From positions 39,502,675-39,566,674 of the forward strand of contig NC_089593.1 of NCBI RefSeq assembly GCF_019320115.1: a stretch of DNA of 64,000 nucleotides, read 5' to 3'. A model generated the notes under the pieces. The model was given only the letters and a program-made list of their open reading frames with translations. It had not been told where the DNA came from and did no database searches. This document shows, one piece after another, positions 12,109 through 24,800 of the stretch. This DNA comes from Miscanthus floridulus (Eukaryota; Streptophyta; Magnoliopsida; Poales; Poaceae). Position 1 is the stretch's first letter, and each line of letters begins with the position of its first letter. A program made the translations under genes and the position numbers.

Positions 12109-15100
12109 GTTTGGAACAAACCGTGCACCTATCTTACACTAATACTAACACTATCTCCAAACGGACCGAAATAAGATTCCACTTGAGCCTCATCACCTAA
12201 GAGTTCCATCGGGTGCTTCTGAAATGATTTTTGAGTCTTGTTTGGCACAAACCGTGCACCTATCTTGCCCTGATACTAACACTATCTCCAAACGGACCGA
12301 AACAAGATTCCACTTGAGCCTCATCACCTAGGAGTACCATCAGGTGCATCCAAAATGATTTCTGATCCTATGGTACGTTTGGCACAAACCGTGCACCTAT
12401 CTTGCACTGATACTAACACTATCTCCAAACGGACCGAAACAAGATTCCACTTGAGCCTCGTCACCAAGGAGTACCATCGAGTGCATCCAAAACGATTTCT
12501 GAGCCTATGGTACTTTTGGCACAGACCATGCACCTATCTTGCACTAATACTAACACTATATCCAAACGGACTGAAACGAGATTCCACTTGAGCCTCGTCG
12601 CCTAGGAGTTCTATCGAGTGCAGTCAAAATGATTTCCGAGCCTTGTTTGGAACAAACCGTGCACCTGTCTTGCACTAATACTAACACTATCTCCAAACGG
12701 ACTGAAACAAGATTCCACTTGAGCCTCGTCACCTAGGAGTACCATCGGGTGCGTCCAAAATGATTTCTGATCCTATGGTATGTTTGGCACAAACCGTGCA
12801 CCTATCTTGCACTAATCCTAACACTACATCCAAACGGACCGAAATGAGATTCCACTTGAGCCTCGTCACCTAGGAGTTCTATCGGGTCGGTCAAAATGAT
12901 TTCCGAGCCTTGTTTGGAACAAACCGTGCACTTATGTTGCACTAATACTAATACTATCTCCAAACGGACAGAAACAAGATTCCATTTGAGCCTCGTCGCC
13001 TAGGAGTTCCATCGGGTGCTTCAGAAATGATTTCCGAGCCTTGTTTGGCACAAACCGTGCACCTATCTTTCATTGATACTAACACTATCTCCAAACGGAC
13101 TGAAACAAGATTCCACTTGAGCCTCATCACCTAGGAGTTCCATCGGGTGCGTCCAAAACGATTTCTGAGCCTATGGTACATTAGGCACAAACCATGCACC
13201 TATCTTGCACTAAAACTAACACTATATCCAAACGGACCAAAATGAGATTTCACTTGAGCCTCGTCACCAAGGAGTTCTATCGGGTGCGGTCAAAATGATT
13301 TCCGAGCCTTGTTTGGAACAAACCGTGCACCTATCTTGCACTGATACTAACACTATCTTCAAACGGACCGAAACAAGATTCCACTTGAGCCTCGTCATCT
13401 AGGAGTTCCATCGGGTGATTCCGAAATGATTTCCGAAACTTGTTTGGCACAAATCGTGCACCTATCTTGCCCTGATACTAACACTATCTCCAAACAGACC
13501 GAAACAAGATTCCACTTGAGCCTCGTTACCTAGGAGTACCATCGAGTGCATCCAAAACAATTTTTGAGCCTATGGTACGTTTGGCACAGGCCATGCACCT
13601 ATCTTGCACAAATACTAACACTATATCTAAATGGATCGAAATGAGATTCCACTTGAGCCTCGTCACCTAGGAGTTCTATCGGGTGCGATCAAAATGATTT
13701 CTGAGCCTTGTTTGGAACAAACCGTGCACCTATCTTACACCAATACAAACACTATCTCCAAACAGACCGAAATAAGATTCCACTTGAGCCTCATCACCTA
13801 AGAGTTCCATCGGGTGCTTCTAAAATGATTTTCGAGTCTTGTTTGGCACAAACCGTGCACGTATCTTGCACTGATACTAACACTATCTCCAAATGGACCA
13901 AAACAAGATTCCACTTGAGCCTCGTCACCTAGGAGTACCATCGAGTGCGTCCAAAATGATTTCTGAGCCTATGGTATGTTTGGCACAAACCGTGCACCTA
14001 TCTTGCACTAATCCTAACACTATATCCAAACGGACCGAAACGAGATTCCACTTGAGCCTTGTCACCTAGGAGTTCTATCGGGTGTGGTCAAAATGATTTC
14101 CGAGCCTTGTTTGGAACAAACCATGCACTTATCTTGCACTATTACTAATACTATCTCCAAACGGACTGAAACAAGATTCCACTTGAGCCTCGACGCCTAG
14201 GAGTTCCATCGGGTGCTTCCAAAATGATTTCCGAGCCTTGTTTGGCACAAACCGTGCACCTATCTTTCATTGATACTAACACTATCTCCAAATGGACTGA
14301 AACAAGATTCCACTTGAGCCTCGTCACCTAGGAGTTCCATCGGGTGCGTCCAAAACGATTTCTGAGCCTATGGTACATTAGGCACAAACCATGCACCTAT
14401 CTTGCACTAAAACTAACACTATATCCAAACGGACCAAAACGAGATTTCACTTGAGCCTCGTCACCTAGGAGTTCTATTGGGTGCGGTCAAAATGATTTCT
14501 AAGCCATGTTCGGAACAAACCGTGCACCTGTCTTGCACTAATACTAACACTATCTCCAAATGGACCGAAACAAGATTCCACTTGAGCCTTGTCACCTAGG
14601 AGTACCATAAGGTGCGTCCAAAACGATTTGTGATCATATGGTACGTTTGGCACAAACCGAGCACCTATCTTGCACTGATACTAACACTATCTCCAAATGG
14701 ACCGAAATAAGATTCCACTTGAGCCTCGTCATCTAGGAGTACCATCGGGTGCGTCCAAAATGATTTCTGATCCTATGGTACGTTTGGCACAATCTGTGCA
14801 CCAATCTTGCACTGATACTAACACTATCTCCAAACGACTGAAACAAGAATTCACTTGAGCCTTGTCACCTTGGAGTTCTATCGGGTGCGGTCAAAATGAT
14901 TTCCAAGCCTTGTTTGGAACAAACCGTGCACCTGCCTTGCACTAATACTGACACTATCTCCAAATGGACCGAAACAAGATTCCACTTGAGCCTCGTCACC
15001 TAGGAGTACCATCGGGTGTGTCCAAAATGATTTTTGATCCTATGGTACGTTTGGCACAAACTGTGCACCTATCTTGCACTAATCCTAACACTGTATCCAA

Positions 15101-16380
15101 ACGGACCAAAACGAGATTCCACTTGAGCCTCGTCACCTAGGAGTTCTATCAGGTCGGTCAAAATGATTTTCAAGCCTTGTTTGGAACAAACCGTGCACTT
15201 ATCTTGCACTAATACTAATACTATCTCCAAACAGACTGAAACAAGATTCCACTTGAGCCTCATCACCTAGGAGTTCCATCGGGTGCTTCAAAAATGATTT
15301 CTGAGCCTTGTTTGGCACAAACTGTGCACCTATCTTTCATTGATACTAACACTATCTCCAAACAGACTGAAACAAGATTCCACATGAGCCTCATCACCTA
15401 GGAGTTCCATCGGGTGCATCCAAAACGATTTCTGATCCTATGGTACATTAGGCAGAAACCATGCACCTATCTTGCACTAAAACTAACACTATATCGAAAC
15501 GGACCGAAACGAGTTTTCACTTGAGCCTCGTCACCTAGGAGTTCTATCGGGTGCGGTCAAAATGATTTCTAAGCCTTGTTTAGAACAAACCGTGCAAATA
15601 TCTTGCACTAATACTAACACTAACTCCAAACGGACCAAAACAAGATTCCACTCAAGCCTCGTCATCTACGAGATCCATCGGTTGCTTCCGAAATGATTTC
15701 TGAGCCATGTTTGGCACAAACCGTGCACCTATCTTGCACTGATACTAACACTATCCCCAAACGGACCAAACAAGATTCCACTTGAGCCTCGTCATCTAGG
15801 AGTACCATCGGGTGCGTCCAAAACGATTTCTGAGCCTATAGTACGTTTAGCATAGGCCGTGCATCTATCTTGCACTAATACTAACACTATATCTAAACGT
15901 ACCAAAACGAGATTCCACTTGAGCCTTGTCACCTAGGAGTTCTATCGGGTGCGGTCAAAATGATTTCCGTGCCTTGTTTCGAACAAACCGTGCACCTGTC
16001 TTGCACTAATACTAACACTATCTCCAAGCAGACCAAAACAAGATTCCACTTGAGCCTCGTCACCTAGGAGTACCATCGGGTGCGTCCAAAACAATTTCTG
16101 ATCCTATGGTACATTTGGCACAAACCATGTACCTATCTTGCACTGATACTAACACTATCTCCAAACGGACTGAAACAAGATTCCACTTGAGCCTCGTCAC
16201 CTAGGAGTTCCATCGGGTGCGTCCAAAATGATTTTAGATCCTATGGTACATTTGGCACAAACCGTGCACCTATCTTGCAATAATCCTAACACTATATCCA
16301 AACGGGCCGAAATGAGATTCCACTTGAGCCTCGTCACCTAGGAGTTCTATTGGGTGCGGTCAAAATGATTTCCGAGCCTT
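12109..16380 (+). repeat. 4.3-kb HOR block, copy 2 (4,272 bp, about 32 monomers)
   Basis: This is the fuller version of the 8,243-12,108 unit. It starts at the GTTTGGAAC core followed by CTTACACTAATAC, the same monomer as at 8,243. It retains the three monomers missing from copy 1 and the full ACTAATACTAATACTATC run near 15,210. It ends where the next monomer reads GTTTGGAAC...CACTTATC (16,381) in place of a third copy. Confidence 0.83.
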
Positions 16381-18522
16381 GTTTGGAACAAACCGTGCAC
16401 TTATCTTGCACTAATACTAATACTATCTCCAAACGGACTGAAACAAGATTCCACTTGAGCCTCATCACCTAGGAGTTCCATCAGGTGCTTCTGAAATGAT
16501 TTCCGAGCCATGTTTGGCACAGACCGTGCACCTATCTTGCACTAATACTAACACTATCTCCAAACGGACTGAAACAAGATTCCACTTGAGCCTCGTCACC
16601 TAGGAGTACCATCGGGTGCATCCAAAATGATTTCTAATCCTATGGTACGTTTGGCACAAACCGTGCACCTATCTTGCACTAATCCTAACACTATATCCAA
16701 ACAGACCGAAACGAGATTCCACTTGAGCCTCGTCACCTAGGATTTCTATCGGGTGCGGTCAAAATGATTTCCGAGCCTTGTTTGGAACAAACCATGCACT
16801 TATCTTGCACTAATACTAATACTATCTCCAAACAGACTGAAACAAGATTCCACTTGAGCCTCGTCGCCTAGGAGTTCCATCGGGTGCTTCCGAAATGATT
16901 TCCGAGCCTTGTTTGGCACAAACCGTGCACCTATCTTGCACTGATACTAACACTATCTCCAAATGGACCGAAATAAGATTCCACTTGAGCCTCGTCACCT
17001 AGGAGTATCATCAGGTGCGTCCAAAACGATTTCTGAGCCTATGGTACATTAGGCACAAACTGTGCACCTATATTGCACTAATACTAACACTATATCTAAA
17101 TGGACCGAAACGAGATTCCACTTGAGCCTCGTCACATAGGAGTTCTATTGGGTGCGGTCAAAATGATTTCCGAGCCATGTTTGGCACAAACCGTGCACCT
17201 ATCTTTCATTGATACAAACACTATCTCCAAACAGACTGAAACAAGATTCCACTTGAGCCTCATCACCTAGGAGTTCCATCAGGTGCATCCAAAATGATTT
17301 CTGATCCTATGGTACATTAGGCACAAACCAAGCACCTATCTGCACTAAAACTAACACTATATCCAAATGGACCAAAACGAGATTTCACTTGAGCCTCGTC
17401 ACCTAGGAGTTCTATCGGGTGCGGTCAAAATGATTTCTAAGCCTTGTTTGGAACAAACCATGCAAATATCTTGCACTAATACTAACACTAACTCCAAACG
17501 GACCGAAACAAGATTCCACTTAAGCCTCGTCATCTACGAGATCCATCGGTTGCTTCCGAAATGATTTCCGAGCCTTATTTGGCACAAACCGTGCACCTAT
17601 CTTCCACTGATACTAACACTATCTCCAAACGGACCAAACAAGATTCCACTTGAGCCTCGTCATCTAGGATTATCATCGGGTGCGTCTAAAATGATTTCTG
17701 AGCCTATAGTTCGTTTAGCACAGGCCGTGCACCTATCTTGCACTAATACTAACACTATATCTAAACAGACCGAAACGAGATTCCACTTGAGCCTCGTCAC
17801 CTAGGAGTTCTATCGGGTGTGGTCAAAACGATTTCTGAGCCTAGTTTGGAACAAACCGTGCACCTGTCTTGCACTAATACTAACACTATCTCCAAATAGA
17901 CCGAAACAAGATTCCACTTGAGCCTCGTCACCTAGGAGTACCATCGGGTGCGTCCAAAATGATTTCTGATCCTATGGTACGTTTGGCACAAACCGTGCAC
18001 CTATCTTGCACTGATACTAACACTATCTCCAAACGGATCGAAACAAGATTCCACTTGAGCCTCATCACCTAGGAGTACCATCGGGTGCATCCAAAATGAT
18101 TTCTGATCCTATGGTACGTTTGGCACAAACCGTGCACCTGTCTTGCACTGATACTAACACTATCTCCAAACGGACCGAAACAAGATTCCACTTGAGCCTC
18201 GTCACCTAGGAGTACCATCGGGTGCGTCCAAAATGATTTCTGATCCTATGGTACGTTTGGCACAAACCGTGCACCTATCTTGCACTGATACTAACACTAT
18301 CTCCAAACGGACCGAAACAAGATTCCACTTGAGCCTCGTCACCTAGGAGTACCATCGGGTGCGTTCAAAATGATTTCTGAGCATATGGTATGTTTGGCAC
18401 AGACCATACACCTTTCTTGCACTAATACTAATACAATATCCAAACGGACCAAAACGCGATTCCACTTGAGCCTCGTCACCTAGGAGTTCTATCGGGTGCG
18501 GTCAAAATAATTTCCGAGCCTT
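16381..18522 (+). repeat. Mixed satellite monomers, transition to second HOR family
   Basis: About 16 monomers. The part from about 16,500 to 17,165 resembles about 19,050-19,715 at an offset of 2,547 bp, sharing the rare CCTAGGATTTC variant (16,736 and 19,283) and the CACATAGGAG variant. The right part includes a run of consecutive 137-bp monomers, annotated separately. One monomer near 17,340 lost a base in TATCTGCAC. Confidence 0.8.
17981..18391 (+). repeat. Run of three consecutive, nearly identical 137-bp monomers
   Basis: Cores at 17,981, 18,118, 18,255 and 18,392 are each 137 bp apart. The three monomers are almost the same, with differences such as GGATCG/GGACCG, TCATC/TCGTC and GCATCC/GCGTCC. 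Elsewhere a 137-mer is usually separated by one or two 131-mers. This is a small monomer-level amplification inside an array otherwise organised as dimers and trimers. Confidence 0.85.
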
Positions 18523-20928
18523 GTTTGGAAGAAACTGTGCACCTGTCTTGCACTAATACTAACACTATATCCAAACGGACCGAAACAAGATCCCACTTGA
18601 GCCTCGTCCCCTAGGAGTACCATCGGGTGCGTTCAAAATGATTTCTGATCTTATGGTACATTTGGCACAAACCGTGCACCTATCTTGCACTAATACTAAC
18701 ACTATCTCCAAATGGACCGAAACAAGATTCCACTTGAGCCTCGTCACCTAGGAGTACCATCGGGTGCGTCCAAAATGATTTCTGATCCTATGGTACGTTT
18801 GGCACAAACAATGTACCTATCTTGCACTGATACTAACACTATCTCCAAACGGACCGAAACAAGATTCCACTTGAGCCTTGTCACCTTGGAGTTCTATCGG
18901 GTGCGGTCAAAATGATTTCCGAGCCTTGTTTGGAACAATCCGTGCACCTATCTTGCACTAATACTGACACTATCTCCAAATGGACCGAAACAAGATTCCA
19001 CTTGAGCCTCGTCATCTAGGAGTTCCATCGGGTGCTTCCAAAATGATTTCTAAGACTTGTTTGGCACAGACCATGCACCTATCTTGCACTAATACTAACA
19101 CTATCTCCAAACGGACTGAAACAAGATTCCACTTGAGCCTCGTCACCTAGGAGTACCATTGGGTGCATCCAAAATGATTTCTAATCCTATGGTATGTTTG
19201 GCACAAACCGTGCACCTATCTTGCACTAAACCTAACACTATATCCAAACAGACCGAAACGAGATTCCACTTGAGCCTCGTCACCTAGGATTTCTATCGGG
19301 TGCGGTCAAAATGATTTCCGAGCCTTGTTTGGAACAAACCATGCACTTATCTTGCACTAATACTAATACTATCTCCAAACAGACTGAAACAAGATTCCAC
19401 TTGAGCCTCGTCGCCTAGGAGTTCCATCGGGTGCTTCCGAAATGATTTCCGAGCCTTGTTTGGCACAAACCGTGCACCTATCTTGCACTGATACTAACAC
19501 TATCTCCAAATGGACCGAAACAAGATTCCACTTGAGCCTCGTCACCTAGGAGTACCATCAGGTGCGTCCAAAATGATTTCTGAGCCTATGGTACATTAGG
19601 CACAAACTGTGCACCTATATTGCACTAATACTAACACTATATCTAAATGGACCGAAATGAGATTCCACTTGAGCCTCGTCACATAGGAGTTCTATTGGGT
19701 GCGGTCAAAATGATTTCCGAGCCTTGTTTGGAACAAACCGTGCACCTATCTTGCACTAATACTAACACTATCTCCAAACGAACTGAAACAAGATTCCACT
19801 TGAGCCTCGTCACCTAGGAGTACCATCGGGTGCGTCCAAAATGATTTCTGATCCTATGGTACGTTTGGCACAAACCGTGCACCTATCTTGCACTAATCCT
19901 AACACTATATCCAAACGAACCGAAATGAGATTCCACTTGAGCCTCGTCACCTAGGAGTTCTATCGGGTGCGGTCAAAATGATTTCTGAGCTCTGTTTGGA
20001 ACAAACCGTGCACCTATCTTGCACTAATACTAACACTAACTCAAAACGGACTGAAACAAGATTCCACTTGAGCCTCGTCATCTACGAGATCCATCGGGTG
20101 CTTCCGAAATAATTTCCGAGCCTTGTTTGGCACAAACCATGCACCTATCTAGCACTGATACTAACACTATCTTCAAACGGACCGAAACAATATTCCACTT
20201 GAGCCTCGTCACCTAGGAGTACCATCGGGTGTGTCCAAAATGATTTCTGAGCCTATAGTACATTTGGCACAGGCCATGCACCTATCTTGCACTAATACTA
20301 ACACTATATCTAAACGGACCGAAACGAGATTCCACTTGAGCCTCATCACCTAGGAGTACCATCGGGTGCGTCCAAAATGATTTTTGATCCTATGGTACAT
20401 TTAGCACAAACCGTGCACCTATCTTGCACTAATCCTAACACTATATCCAAATGGACTGAAATGAGATTCCACTTGAGCCTCGTCACCTAGGAGTTCTATC
20501 GGGTGCGGTCAAAATGATTTCCGAGCCTTATTTGGAACAAACCGTGCACTTATCTTGCACTAATACTAATACTATCTCCAAACGGACTGAAACATGATTC
20601 CACTTGAGCCTCGTCACCTAGGAGTTCCATCGGGTGCTTCCGAAATGATTTCCGAGCCTTGTTTGGCACAAACCGTGCACCTATCTTTCATTGATACTAA
20701 CACTATCTCCAAACGGACCGAAACAAGATTCCACTTGAGCCTCGTCACCTAGGAGTACCATCGGGTGCATCCAAAATGATTTCTGATCCTATGGTACGTT
20801 TGGCACAAACCGTGCACCTATCTTGCACTGATACAAACACTATCTCCAAACGGACCGAAACAAGATTCCACTTGAGCCTCGTCACCTAGGAGTACCATCG
20901 GGTGCGGTCAAAATAATTTCTGAGCCTT
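18523..20928 (+). repeat. 2,406-bp HOR unit (about 18 monomers)
   Basis: This is the first unit of the second HOR family. The GTTTGGAA core at 18,523, followed by ACTGTGCACCTGTC, recurs at 20,929, and the GTTTGGAACAATCC core at 18,928 recurs at 21,334, both 2,406 bp apart. Compared with the next unit it lacks three monomers (131+131+138 = 400 bp) between about 19,990 and 20,000: the offset changes from 2,406 to 2,806 there. Confidence 0.8.
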
Positions 20929-21333
20929 GTTTGGAACAAACTGTGCACCTGTCTTGCACTAATACTAACACTATATCCAAACGGACCGAAACAAGATTCC
21001 ACTTGAGCCTCGTCCCCTAGGAGTACCATCGGGTGCGTCCAAAATGATTTCTGATCCTATGGTACATTTGGCACAAACCGTGCACCTATCTTGCACTGAT
21101 ACTAACACTATCTCCAAACGGACTGAAACAAGATTCCACTTGAGCCTCGTCACCTAGGAGTACCATCGGGTGCGTCCAAAATGATTTCTGATCCTATGGC
21201 ATGTTTGGCACAAACTGTGTACCTATCTTGCACTGATACTAACACTATCTCCAAACGGACCGAAACAAGATTCCACTTGAGCCTCGTCACCTTGGAGTTC
21301 TATCGGGTGCGGTCAAAATGATTTCCGAGCCTT
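20929..21333 (+). repeat. Three-monomer lead-in (405 bp) before the 3.47-kb units
   Basis: Three monomers matching 18,523-18,927, continuing the 2,406-bp phase. They precede the GTTTGGAACAATCC core at 21,334 but are not repeated ahead of 24,801, where different monomers carrying CTTTTGGCACAGATC stand. They mark a change from one HOR length to another. Confidence 0.75.
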
Positions 21334-24300
21334 GTTTGGAACAATCCGTGCACCCATCTTGCACTAATACTGACACTATCTCCAAACAGACCGAAACAAG
21401 ATTCCACTTGAGCCTCGTCATCTAGGAGTTCCATCGGGTGCTTCCAAAATGATTTCCGAGACTTGTTTGGCACAGACCGTGCACCTATCTTGCACTAATA
21501 CTAACACTATCTCCAAACGGACTGAAACAAGATTCCACTTGAGCCTCGTCACCTAGGAGTACCATCGGGTGCATCCAAAATGATTTCTAATCCTATGGTA
21601 CGTTTGGCACAAACCGTGCACCTATCTTGCACTAATCCTAACACTATATCCAAACAGACCGAAACGAGATTCCACTTGAGCCTCGTCACCTAGGATTTCT
21701 ATCGGGTGCGGTCAAAATGATTTCCGAGCCTTGTTTGGAACAAACCATGCACTTATCTTGCACTAATACTAATACTATCTCCAAACAGACTGAAACAAGA
21801 TTCCACTTGAGCCTCGTCGCCTAGGAGTTCCATCGGGTGCTTCCGAAATGATTTCCGAGCCTTGTTTGGCACAAACCGTGCACCTATCTTGCACTGATAC
21901 TAACACTATCTCCAAATGGACCGAAATAAGATTCCACTTGAGCCTCGTCACCTAGGAGTATCATCAGGTGCGTCCAAAATGATTTCTGAGCCTATGGTAC
22001 ATTAGGCACAAACTGTGCACCTATATTGCACTAATACTAACACTATATCTAAATGGACCGAAACGAGATTCCACTTGAGCCTCGTCACATAGGAGTTCTA
22101 TTGGGTGCGGTCAAAATGATTTCCGAGCCTTGTTTGGAACAAACCGTGCACCTATCTTGCACTAATACTAACACTATCTCCAAACAAACTGAAACAAGAT
22201 TCCACTTGAGCCTCGTCACCTAGGAGTACCATCGGGTGCGTCCAAAATGATTTCTGATCCTATGGTACGTTTGGCACAAACCATGCACCTATCTTGCACT
22301 AATCCTAACACTATATCCAAACGGACCGAAATGAGATTCCACTTGAGCCTCGTCACCTAGGAGTTCTATCGGGTGCGGTCAAAATGATTTCCAAGCCCTG
22401 TTTGTAACAAACCGTGCACTTATCTTGCACTAATACTAATACTATCTCCAAACGGACTGAAACAAGATTCCACTTGAGCCTCGTCGCCTAGGAGTTCCAT
22501 CGGGTGCTTCCAAAATGATTTCCGAGCCTTGTTTGGCACAAACCGTGCACCTATCTTTCATTGATACTAACACTATCTCCAAACGGACTGAAACAAGATT
22601 CCACTTGAGCCTCGTCACCTAGGAGTTCCATCGGGTGCGTCCAAAACGATTTTCTGAGCCTATGGTACATTAGGCACAAACCGTGCACCTATCTTGCACT
22701 AATACTAACACTATATCCAAACGGACCGAAATGAGATTCCACTTGAGCCTCGTCGCCTAGGAGTTCTATCGGGTGCGGTCAAAATGATTTCCGAGCACTG
22801 TTTGGAACAAACCGTGCACCTATCTTGCACTAATACTAACACTAACTCAAAACGGACCGAAACAAGATTCCACTTGAGCCTCGTCATCTACGAGATCCAT
22901 CGGGTGCTTCCGAAATAATTTCCGAGCCTTGTTTGGCACAAACCGTGCACCTATCTTGCACTGATACTAACACTATCTTCAAACGGACCGAAACAATATT
23001 CCACTTGAGCCTCGTCACCTAGGAGTACCATCGGGTGTGTCCAAAATGATTTTTGAGCCTATAGTACATTTGGCACAGGCCATGCACCTATCTTGCACTA
23101 ATACTAACACTATATCTAAACGGACTAAAATGAGATTCCACTTGAGCCTCGTCACCTAGGAGTACCATCGGGTGCGTCCAAAATGATTTTTGATCCTATG
23201 GTACATTTGGCACAAACCGTGCACCTATCTTGCACTAATCCTAACACTATATCCAAATGGACCGAAACGAGATTCCACTTGAGCCTCGTCACCTAGGAGT
23301 TCTATCGGGTGCGGTCAAAATGATTTCTGAGCCTTGTTTGGAACAAACCGTACACTTATCTTGCACTAATACTAATACTGTCTCCAAACGGACTGAAACA
23401 CGATTCCACTTGAGCCTCGTCGCCTAGGAGTTCCATCGGGTGCTTCCGAAATGATTTCTGAGCCTTGTCTGGCACAAACCGTGCACCTATCTTTCATTGA
23501 TACTAACACTATCTCCAAACGGACTGAAACAAGATTCCACTTGAGCCTCGTAACCTAGGAGTTCCATCGGGTGCGTCCAAAATGATTTCTGAGCCTATGG
23601 TACATTAGGCACAAACCATGCACCTATCTTGCACTAATACTAACACTATATCCAAACGGACCAAAATGAGATTCCACTTGAGCCTCGTCGCCTAGGAGTT
23701 CTATCGGGTGCGGTCAAAATGATTTCCGAGCCTTGTTTGGAACAAACCATGCACTTATCTTGCACTAATACTAATACTATCTCCAAACGGACTGAAACAA
23801 GATTCCACTTGAGCCTCATCATCTAGGAGTTCCATCGGGTGCTTCCGAAATGATTTTTGAGACTTGTTTGGCACAAACCGTGCACCTATCTTGCACTGAT
23901 ACTAACACTATCTCCAAACATACCAAAACAAGATTCCACTTGAGCCATGTCACCTAGGAGTACCATCGGGTGCGTCCAAAACGATTTCTGAGCCTATGGT
24001 CCTTTAGGCACAAACTGTGCACCTATCTTGCACTAATACTAACACTATATCCAAACGGACCGAAATGAGATTTCACTTGAGCCTCGTCACCTAGGAGTTC
24101 TATTGGGTGCGGTCAAAATGATTTTCGAGCCTTGTTTAGAACAAACCGTGCACCTATCTTGCACTAATACTAACACTATCTTCAAACGGACCGAAACAAG
24201 ATTCCACTTGAGCCTCGTCATCTAGGAGTTCCATCGGGTGCTTCCAAAATGATTTCCGAGACTTGTTTGGCACAAACCGTTCACCTATCTTGCACTAATA

Positions 24301-24800
24301 CTAACACTATCTCCAAACAGACTGAAACAAGATTCCACTTGAGCCTCGTCACCTAGGAGTACCATCGGGTACGTCCAAAATGATTTCTGATCCTATGGTA
24401 CGTTTGGCACAAACCGTGCAACTATCTTACACTAATACTAACACTATCTCCAAATGGACCGAAATAAGATTCCACTTGAGCCTCATCACCTAAGAGTTCC
24501 ATCGGGTGCTTCTGAAATGATTTTCGAGTCTTGTTTGGCACAAACCGTGCACCTATCTTGCACTGATACTAACACTATCTCCAAACGGACCAAAACTTGA
24601 TTCCACCTGAGCCTCGTCACCTAGGAGTACCATCGGGTGCATCCAAAATGATTTCTGAGGCTATGGTACTTTTGGCACAGATCGTGCACCTATCTTGCAC
24701 TAATACTAACACTATATCCAAATGGACCGAAACGAGATTCCACTTGAGCCGCGTCACCTAGGAGTTCTATCGGGTGCGGTCAAAATGATTTCTGAGCCTT
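21334..24800 (+). repeat. 3,467-bp HOR unit, copy 1 (26 monomers)
   Basis: It runs from one GTTTGGAACAATCC core (21,334) to the next (24,801). Markers shared with the following copy include the CACATAGGAG monomer, the one-base-longer ATTTTCTGAG monomer (near 22,650), ACTCAAAACGG, the CAAACATACC monomer with GCCATGTCACC, and ACTTGATTCCACC near 24,600. All recur 3,466-3,467 bp later. Confidence 0.87.
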
